Of a stretch of DNA of 64,000 nt, positions 34,059-40,802 are shown piece after piece. Made by a program: the position numbers and the translations under genes. Under the pieces are notes generated by a model, which was not told where the DNA came from, made no database searches, and saw nothing but the letters and a program-made list of their open reading frames with translations. The stretch's first letter is position 1, and the number at the start of each line of letters is the position of its first letter. Source of the stretch: Bacteroidales bacterium M6 (lineage in GTDB: Bacteria > Bacteroidota > Bacteroidia > Bacteroidales > Muribaculaceae); contig LUJQ01000021.1 in assembly GCA_001689485.1 (NCBI GenBank), forward strand, positions 174,630 through 238,629. Reading direction: 5' to 3'.

Positions 34059-34637
34059 ATGTTTATACACGAGTACGACAACTGGACTGATTTCAGATGG
34101 GACACCAAAGTCATCGATGAGCTACACCTCCAGGCAATGCATCGGCTGGGGTATCTTGCCGGACGAATGGCTGCCATCGGGTTTGACAGCCAGCTTGCAG
34201 CAACAGTCGAAGCCGTAACCAACGATGTGGTGGCATCCATCTCCAATCGCCAGCGTATGGTTCTCAACAAATATCTGGATGGTTATGATGCAAAACTCAC
34301 GGCCAAGAACTGGGGAAAAATAGCCGGAGTGTCAAAAGATACCGCCCTGCGCGACATCGATGCGCTTGTGGCGCAAGGAATCCTGATACCGACCCCTGGA
34401 AGGGTACGAGATATCCCATACTCAATCAACTACACACCAAACTACCCGGCTAACGAATCCCCCTTCTGCAACATCACCATAGAAACAACCGGAGCAGGCA
34501 CCTTCATAACTGCAGGATATAGGGACTCAACACCGCTCAGAGACCGGGTCAATGCTACCGATGTCAAACGCCTATCCGATGGGGAAATATCATTACAGGA
34601 TCTCGCTTTCAAGCACTTTGCCTATCTTCTTGAATAA
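34059..34637 (+). CDS. Fic-family shell protein: DUF4172-like N-terminus and winged helix, no Fic catalytic domain
   Basis: A 192-aa protein. MFIHEYDNWTDFRWDTKVID and the following ~45 residues match the N-terminal (DUF4172) domain of Fic/DOC proteins. In normal members ~200 residues with the HPFxDGNGR AMPylation motif follow. Here the sequence passes directly to NRQRMVLNKYLDGYDAKL and the C-terminal winged helix (WGKIAGVSKDTALRDIDALV). The frame is intact, so this is a clean loss rather than a frameshift. A ~65-residue C-terminal extension is unassigned. Probably a DNA-binding regulator. ATG 34059 is chosen because the family begins there; upstream frame sequence is palindrome-derived. Confidence 0.75.
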   Translation: MFIHEYDNWTDFRWDTKVIDELHLQAMHRLGYLAGRMAAIGFDSQLAATVEAVTNDVVASISNRQRMVLNKYLDGYDAKLTAKNWGKIAGVSKDTALRDIDALVAQGILIPTPGRVRDIPYSINYTPNYPANESPFCNITIETTGAGTFITAGYRDSTPLRDRVNATDVKRLSDGEISLQDLAFKHFAYLLE

Positions 34638-34668
34638 ACAACCTGTTCCGGCGTTCCTAAAGCCTGAA

Positions 34669-34713
34669 ACAACGTGAGGTGTCAAAATACTGAATTTTGG
34701 CACCTCACGTTGT
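34669..34713. terminator. Long hairpin terminator after the Fic-shell gene
   Basis: ACAACGTGAGGTG and CACCTCACGTTGT extend to a 20-bp stem with one T/G pair around ACTGA, and are followed by TTT. It lies between convergent genes and can serve both. Confidence 0.75.
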
Positions 34714-34737
34714 TTGCCCGGATCACCCTAAAAATAA

Positions 34738-34774
34738 GACGCAGCGTCAAAATCCTGGATTTTGACGCTGCGTC
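34738..34774. terminator. Second long hairpin between convergent genes
   Basis: A perfect 17-bp stem (GACGCAGCGTCAAAATC and its complement) with loop CTG. Its core GTCAAAATnCTGnATTTTG is shared with the hairpin at 34669, although the outer stems differ. It lies 50 bp past the stop of paralog B. Confidence 0.7.
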
Positions 34775-34823
34775 GACTATAATATAACCTTATCGGTAAA
34801 TATGAAGCATAATAATTGCCGGA

Positions 34824-36584
34824 TCAGCGGATATATTCCTTTGTCACAGTGCTGCCGCGCTTCACGATATAAAGACCGTTCGACGGGTTGGCAACCTGGC
34901 GACCCTGGAGGTCGAAGTAAACGGGAGTTCCCTCGTAAGCCCCTTCAAATCCGTCGGATAACACGTTTTCAACACTTCCGCTGCCGTTCTTGGCCACGAT
35001 ACGGATTTCATCAAACCAGGAGTTACCGCCGCAGTTCTGCACTTTGATGGTGTGGCGACCCTTTGTCAGCTTGATATTCATGTAGTCGGGATGCGCATAC
35101 TTGTCGGCAACTTCCTTCGGGATAATGCCTTTTTCAACCGAAGTCTTAATCATATCCTCTTTGTAATATGAAAGCCATCCGCAGCCCCACATGCCGGTAT
35201 TCTCGGAATCATCTGCCCAGAAAGCATAAGGGAACACGGGCAGGTAATAGCTGTTGAGCTTCTGGCCGTCGACCTCGTCACGGGTATCTACCCATGTGCG
35301 GGGATCCTTGATGCTCTGGATGAAGGCAACACCGTCCTTTCCAAGTTGCGGGGCGCAATCCCATGCCGTGCGTTGCTTCACACCGTCAACTTCAAGAAGA
35401 TATTTGAAACCAAGCAGTTCCATGTATGTGTTATCGGGATAGCCGTCGATTTCCCAGCCACCTTTATCCTTGTCGTCAAACCAGCCGAGTACAGAACTCA
35501 TCATAGGTTCATAGGCAGCACGGTTTGCAGCGATGCTCAGTGAAATGTCAACATAGCAGTCCTCTTCAACATCAAAAGTATATTCGCACCATGCTCCCCA
35601 GCTCTTCATACCCTCTTCCAGGGTAATAGTGATGTCCTTGGGGTCGCTCGGGTTCTTATATTCGCCATAGAACTTGAAGTAAAGGTCGCTTTCGGCACGC
35701 GGGCAGAAATTGTAGAGGATATAGCCCGAACCACCGTCAGCCCAACGGTTGCCTACCACACGTCCGTGGTTTTCAGCCCAACGCGACCATGCAGAACCGT
35801 CGGTTACCGAAGTTTCACGGCAGATGTTCACATCCTGATCCTCGGCATAGAGACGTTTCGGATCCTGCGAAGCACCGGTGAAGCTATGGCCGAGGCGCCC
35901 GTTAATCCATGATTCGTCGAAGTCTTCAGCCTGGATATAGGTCACACCGGTTTCAACCGTGGTGGTAGGGGCGGCAGTCTCGCTGCCGGGGCCTCGGTTA
36001 TATCTCACAGTGGTGGCATTGCGGGAGCTGCTAACTGTCGGCATAGTCCATTCCGTTGTAAGCACTACACGGAGGGGGGCAATCATCTCACCCTCCTGCA
36101 CACCGTCGAAATAAATGGAAAACTCATTGATTCGGCCAAGCTCGGAGGGATCGCCCGACACGGAAGTCGAAACAAGCTCCTGGGTCTTGTCAAGGTTATC
36201 CTCGATCGTGGCGAATTTGAAGGTAAGGGTGGTCCCTTCCTCATCCTTCAGCACGATTGAAGGGGTCACGTGGGCAGCTCCCCCCGCCTCGGTTCCGGCG
36301 ATAAGGCTCAGACGGGCTTCCGAAACACGCGACATCACGCGCTCGCCATGTGAACGCTGGTCGTGCTTGAGCATGACCGACGAGCCGCCGCCATGCGAAT
36401 ATGAACCATCCGCTATAAGGATCGGTTCGGCTGTGCCGGGTTCGAAAATCGCACCTGTATATGACCAGGAATCATGCCCCAGGTTCTCATCGTTACCGAA
36501 TTCCCAGGTAAAATAAACATCGCGGTGAGCCATCGCACCTAAGGCCATGGCACATCCAACGACAGCAAGAGTAAATCTTTTCAT
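34824..36584 (-). CDS. Secreted PUL-associated protein with T9SS-type tail, paralog B
   Basis: A 586-aa protein with signal peptide MKRFTLAVVGCAMALGAMA. It parallels paralog A at 31482: a beta-rich N-terminal part, YIQAEDFDESW opening a CBM-like region, WCEYTFDVEEDCYVDISLSI, HTIKVQNCGGNSWFDEIRI, and the tail YFDLQGRQV...NGLYIVKRG. Overall identity looks low outside these blocks. No catalytic residues are recognised. Both paralogs and susC1 share the same operator spacing, so they are expected to respond to the same glycan signal. A surface-exposed glycan-binding protein is the best guess. Confidence 0.8.
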   Translation of the reverse strand: MKRFTLAVVGCAMALGAMAHRDVYFTWEFGNDENLGHDSWSYTGAIFEPGTAEPILIADGSYSHGGGSSVMLKHDQRSHGERVMSRVSEARLSLIAGTEAGGAAHVTPSIVLKDEEGTTLTFKFATIEDNLDKTQELVSTSVSGDPSELGRINEFSIYFDGVQEGEMIAPLRVVLTTEWTMPTVSSSRNATTVRYNRGPGSETAAPTTTVETGVTYIQAEDFDESWINGRLGHSFTGASQDPKRLYAEDQDVNICRETSVTDGSAWSRWAENHGRVVGNRWADGGSGYILYNFCPRAESDLYFKFYGEYKNPSDPKDITITLEEGMKSWGAWCEYTFDVEEDCYVDISLSIAANRAAYEPMMSSVLGWFDDKDKGGWEIDGYPDNTYMELLGFKYLLEVDGVKQRTAWDCAPQLGKDGVAFIQSIKDPRTWVDTRDEVDGQKLNSYYLPVFPYAFWADDSENTGMWGCGWLSYYKEDMIKTSVEKGIIPKEVADKYAHPDYMNIKLTKGRHTIKVQNCGGNSWFDEIRIVAKNGSGSVENVLSDGFEGAYEGTPVYFDLQGRQVANPSNGLYIVKRGSTVTKEYIR

Positions 36585-36636
36585 GGATTGATATTTATTT
36601 AAATTTGTGTTTGCACAATGATAATGAAGCGTATGG

Positions 36637-36705
36637 CAAATTTAGCACCGCGAGGCATACTGCTGTTTGCACCGGTGTTTCAAAAAAAACGTCATTTGTT
36701 GCAAA
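36637..36705 (-). promoter_or_regulatory. HTCS-type operator and promoter for paralog B
   Basis: The minus-strand -7 box TAAATTTG occupies 36644-36637. On the plus strand TGTTTCAAA (36676-36684) and TGTTGCAAA (36697-36705) are direct repeats exactly 21 bp apart; the proximal one starts 32 bp from the -7 edge. This is the clearest copy among the three leftward promoters. The leader is about 45 nt. Confidence 0.7.
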
Positions 36706-36795
36706 TATGCACAAACCTCACCACAAACGCCACAGGAGCGCTTTTAAGGGCGCCCCTGGTTTATTATGTCGGATTTGTAATGTCTGTTATCCCGG

Positions 36796-38892
36796 CTATC
36801 TCACCACCACGGCCTTGCTGCCTGAAGCTGATTCATTAGCCCATCTTACTACCGCCATCCCTTGTGGAAGGGCGATGAAAACTTCCTGTTCCCCTATGGC
36901 ATGGACGCTTTTGATGCGGCGCCCCAGAGTGTCGCACACATCCACATCGGTCTTACCGCAGCAGCCGGGGAAACGCACGGTAACCCCGCCGGATACGGCG
37001 TTAATCTCCGGCATCATCTCACGGGAAGCGACCACCGATTCCACAGCGCTGCTCTCGCTCTTAAGCTGCGAACCTTTGTAACGGTAGTTGAAACGCCCGT
37101 TAGGCGCCACATCGCCGTCGGAAATAAACGTCATGATGTCGGGGTTGTCACCCGATATGTTATCCGCCCATTTGAAATCGAAATCCTTTTCAACACCGGC
37201 ATGCCCCTCGATAAGGGTGCGTGGAATCATAAGATGCATCCGGGTGCCGGCCACGCGGAAATCAACTGCCTCTACGGTATTCCATTCGAATTTCCCTGCC
37301 TCGGCATTCTTCATCAGCGAATATTTGCCGGTGGCCTCATCCTTTGCAACCATATAGTCGTAGCCATGCCAACCCTTGGTGTAATCGCACGCCGAATTAA
37401 TCAGCAGGCGCATCCAGCGGTCGGATGTTTCAAACGGTGTGAGAGGCTCCATGGTCTCTACATAGAAATAATAGAAGTCCGAATCCTTAGTAACCTTCGC
37501 ACGGATTATATCGTTGGTCTCACGCTCCAAAGTCTCGGGGGTCTGCACCGATTTGGAAGTATAGACGCAATCCTCTTTGTCATCACGGAATTCCACAGTC
37601 TCGGCATCCCACTGCGAGAAATCGCCCTGCAATGCTATCGAAAAGGACTTTGTGGGTACGGGGATTTTGTTCACACCACGGTATTTGCGCACGTTCGACA
37701 CCAACTGCAGGTAATAGTTATCCCTTACCGACGGGTGGGCGCTCGGCTCAAGATCGCGCGAGAATTCCGGGCTGTACACGTCGACGAAATAGCTCTCCCC
37801 GATTTTTGCCGTAGCCCCGGGGCGCACATCGCCATATTGCGAGGTACTGTTGATAACGAACCGCTGGGCAATCCATTCGTTGAACTGTGTCACCATGACC
37901 ACCGGCGGGTGAACCCTCAAAGCCTCATTCCATTGCTCCTGGAAATAAAGCCCGCGCGGGGTGTCCTTACACATGCCGTATTTATCGATAGCAGGCTGCT
38001 TGCCGCTGTGATAACTCTTGCCGACCTTTGTGGTGGCATGCTGTGCCACACTCACCGAAATCTGCTCGTTCATCTTACGGGTCATCAACGACTCCGGGTC
38101 ATATTTATTCGCCCATCCAGGTTTCTGAGGGTAATATTCCAGCCATGACCACTCTTTGGGCAGGTTATATTGCTTCTGACGCCAGGCCCATGAGTTGCGG
38201 AAAGTGAAATAGCCCTTCAGTTCATCCGAAGCCGAACCCAGTTCGTCCAACGGCGCCAGTGCAAGCGGCTTGCCGTCGAGTTTGTACCAGAACTTCTCAT
38301 ATTCGGGTTTCGTCCTGTAGAACCTGTTATAAATCTTGGTCATCGTACCGGCCGGGGCCGAATGCACCATGAAGGCCAGTTTAGGATACTTCATGCCGAG
38401 TTTGTCGCGGTTGATAAGCTCGTAAATCACAGCCTGCACATTGGCCGGATAAATCTCCGCATTCGTGCAGTCGAAAAACAGCCAGTCAATCCCGGCATCA
38501 ACCAGCATCTGGATATGTTTGGCTATAACGTAAGGGTCGCCACCATTGTAATAGCCGAGCCATGGTTTGCTGCCCCAGTGCATATATCCCACCGTACCCC
38601 AGTCGGGATTGTCGGGATTCTCCTGTAACAGCACGCTTATATCCTTCCGTGAGTCGTTATGCTGCCCGTGCCACAGGTAGTAAAACATACCCACCGAGGT
38701 GTTTTCGTCAACTCCGTCGCGGGTTACACCGCCGTCTGACGAAGCGACCTCGCGGCCGAGTTCGTCAACCGCCACCCACGTGTCAGGCCAGGTATCCCAT
38801 GTCACGGCATCCTCAGCCGCCACCGGCAACACCACGGCACCCACAGCCAATCCAATCACTATTCTATTTATCACATTCATGGCATCATTCAT
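36796..38892 (-). CDS. Secreted GH71/GH99-like putative glycosidase with CBM9-like domain
   Basis: A 698-aa protein. The signal peptide lies in MNVINRIVIGLAVGAVVLPVAA; ATG 38892 is preferred over TTG 38916, with 38880 also possible. The N-terminal ~430 residues look like a TIM barrel of the GH71/GH99-like group: VGMFYYLWHGQH, GYYNGGDPYVIAKHIQML, AGIDWLFFDCTN, and MVTQFNEWIAQR, whose Asn/Glu pair may be catalytic. Residues ~440-640 resemble a CBM9 domain (FYYFYVETMEPLTPFE, TKGWHGYDYMVA). A T9SS-like tail ends it. It follows susD2 in the PUL operon. The family assignment is tentative. Confidence 0.7.
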   Translation of the reverse strand: MNDAMNVINRIVIGLAVGAVVLPVAAEDAVTWDTWPDTWVAVDELGREVASSDGGVTRDGVDENTSVGMFYYLWHGQHNDSRKDISVLLQENPDNPDWGTVGYMHWGSKPWLGYYNGGDPYVIAKHIQMLVDAGIDWLFFDCTNAEIYPANVQAVIYELINRDKLGMKYPKLAFMVHSAPAGTMTKIYNRFYRTKPEYEKFWYKLDGKPLALAPLDELGSASDELKGYFTFRNSWAWRQKQYNLPKEWSWLEYYPQKPGWANKYDPESLMTRKMNEQISVSVAQHATTKVGKSYHSGKQPAIDKYGMCKDTPRGLYFQEQWNEALRVHPPVVMVTQFNEWIAQRFVINSTSQYGDVRPGATAKIGESYFVDVYSPEFSRDLEPSAHPSVRDNYYLQLVSNVRKYRGVNKIPVPTKSFSIALQGDFSQWDAETVEFRDDKEDCVYTSKSVQTPETLERETNDIIRAKVTKDSDFYYFYVETMEPLTPFETSDRWMRLLINSACDYTKGWHGYDYMVAKDEATGKYSLMKNAEAGKFEWNTVEAVDFRVAGTRMHLMIPRTLIEGHAGVEKDFDFKWADNISGDNPDIMTFISDGDVAPNGRFNYRYKGSQLKSESSAVESVVASREMMPEINAVSGGVTVRFPGCCGKTDVDVCDTLGRRIKSVHAIGEQEVFIALPQGMAVVRWANESASGSKAVVVR

Positions 38893-38922
38893 TTTTAATT
38901 TTGAAAGGTATTTCAACCGGCG

Positions 38923-38955
38923 CGGTAGAGACGGGATAGCATCCCGTCTCTACCG
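38923..38955. repeat. REP-like palindrome, copy 1
   Basis: CGGTAGAGACGGGATAGCATCCCGTCTCTACCG is written here only by its halves: CGGTAGAGACGGGAT, centre AGC, then the complement. It lies in the 108-bp gap between susD2 and the downstream glycosidase gene and could pause transcription or protect the upstream mRNA end. Confidence 0.8.
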
Positions 38956-39000
38956 TGAACCGTGAACCCGCGTATCGGGCACCGTGCGTGGTGGCGCCTG

Positions 39001-40788
39001 TCAGTTCCAGCCGGGATTCTGGAAGTTGATTCCGGTCTGGGTGTACAGGCGGGCTACCTCCTCGCCGGGGACAGGCAACAGGAGCCATTTATCATCCCAG
39101 GCGTTGCGGTGCGACACCACGAAACGTTCGAATGTATCGTTACCGGCAGCATCCTTCACAACCTTCATGCCGGTAACCACCTTGTCGGTTTCCTTGAGGA
39201 TGTTCCAACGGCGCACATCATAGAAGCGATGACCCTCATAGGCCAGCTCCACCCTACGCTCGTTGCGCACACGGGTGCGGAATTCATCCTTCGAAATACC
39301 CTTTTGTATTTCAGGCATCCCCACGCGGGCACGCACGGCGTTTACCGCATCAACCGCCTCGTCGGGAGCGGTAGCCCCCGTGGCAGCCTCATTGGCAGCC
39401 TCGGCGAAATTCAGGTAAAGCTCGGCAAGACGCATGGTGCGCATCCAGCCGTCGTTGTTACCGTTGCGTGACGATGTGGGTGCCGAGAATTTGCGGATAT
39501 AATAACCTGTGCGGGTGTAGCGCACCAACGTAGGCGACACCATGCAGTTACCACCCTCCGACACATCCACCAGGTTCTCTTCCTCAAGGGGAAGGAGGCG
39601 CGCCCCATGATAATAGAGTGTGGCCATCAGGCGGGGGTCGCGGTTGGCATATGGATTCTGTTCGTCATATTGTGCGTTCGGGTTCAGGATGGGACGCAGA
39701 TGGTCGTCATCCTGATATCCCAATACCGGCATCTCACCCTGGAGGGTCTCGTAGCTGTCGACAAGTTCCTGGCTCGGGCATGAACCGGCACGGCTCTGGC
39801 CTTCGGTGGTGGGAAGACCGCAATACTGCCATGCATCCCAGCGACGCTTGGTGTAGATTATCGATTCGGTGTCGTTAGTGCCGCGTGCATCGATAGCCGA
39901 AACAAAGAAATGGTCGTAGGCATTATATGAATTCTTTGCGAAATCACCCTCCGGCAGGCGGTCAACAAGCTTGTAACCGTTCTGCAGGCAGAGGTCGAGA
40001 GCCTCTTTGCAAATACCGGCAGCCTCGGCCCAGTCGAGCGTGCCGTCGTTGTTGAGCGGTGAAGCGGCATAAAGCGCGGCTTCCGACATCACTGCGGCAC
40101 TCATAGCCTTGTTCCAACGGTTCATGGCGGCATCCGATGCCCCCGAAGTCCATCCTAGCGCGGTGTTCTTTTCAATCACCTCACGGCTATCCTTGATAAT
40201 CTGCCTTGCAATCTCGGAGAAAGTGGCCTTGCGGGCACCGCTCCAGTCGTCAACGGCTTCCGAAGTGTTATCGAGCACCAAAGGCACCGCACCGTAGTTC
40301 TTAATCAGGCGCAGATAGTAGTAGGCACGCAACCCGCGCGCCTCGCCGCGATAGCTTTCGCGCTCGCTGTCGAGGCGGATAGTGGCAGTTTCCACACGGT
40401 CAATCATGATGTTGCACCGGCGGATGGCATAATAATAGTTCCATTCGGGTGTACGCATCTCGCTTGCATTGGTGTAGGCATGTTCCCAAGGGGTCATATA
40501 CGGCGTTACGAAGCCGTTGTTCCACTGGTACATGGTGCCGCCTGTAGCATCGTCGGTGTCATGAGCCTCGTCGCATACAGAAGCCATATAGGTTTTGTCG
40601 CCGAAGAAATCGCCGTAACCGTTGACACCCTCCACATAACAGGCGTTCATATAGCCACCTACAAGTTTGGGATTCTGGAAGATATGTTCGAAATCCATAC
40701 GCCCGTCGGGATAGTCGGTGATGTCGGTACATCCCGTGGAGGCCACAGCCCCTGCGGCGAGCATAAGCATATATTTTAGTAGTTTCAT
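39001..40788 (-). CDS. SusD/RagB-family outer-membrane lipoprotein (SusD2)
   Basis: A 595-aa protein with lipobox ASTGC and acylated Cys20. The sequence has the TPR-rich SusD pattern: NACYVEGVNGYGDFFGDKTYM, EARGLRAYYYLRLIKNYGAVPLV (shown in part), a central variable region, and the C-terminal MRLAELYLNFAEAANEA and HRFYDVRRWN motifs. SusD proteins sit on the cell surface and deliver oligosaccharides to their SusC partner. It begins 14 bp after susC2 and forms the second transport pair of this PUL. Confidence 0.93.
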   Translation of the reverse strand: MKLLKYMLMLAAGAVASTGCTDITDYPDGRMDFEHIFQNPKLVGGYMNACYVEGVNGYGDFFGDKTYMASVCDEAHDTDDATGGTMYQWNNGFVTPYMTPWEHAYTNASEMRTPEWNYYYAIRRCNIMIDRVETATIRLDSERESYRGEARGLRAYYYLRLIKNYGAVPLVLDNTSEAVDDWSGARKATFSEIARQIIKDSREVIEKNTALGWTSGASDAAMNRWNKAMSAAVMSEAALYAASPLNNDGTLDWAEAAGICKEALDLCLQNGYKLVDRLPEGDFAKNSYNAYDHFFVSAIDARGTNDTESIIYTKRRWDAWQYCGLPTTEGQSRAGSCPSQELVDSYETLQGEMPVLGYQDDDHLRPILNPNAQYDEQNPYANRDPRLMATLYYHGARLLPLEEENLVDVSEGGNCMVSPTLVRYTRTGYYIRKFSAPTSSRNGNNDGWMRTMRLAELYLNFAEAANEAATGATAPDEAVDAVNAVRARVGMPEIQKGISKDEFRTRVRNERRVELAYEGHRFYDVRRWNILKETDKVVTGMKVVKDAAGNDTFERFVVSHRNAWDDKWLLLPVPGEEVARLYTQTGINFQNPGWN

Positions 40789-40802
40789 TGCTTTTCGTGC
40801 AT

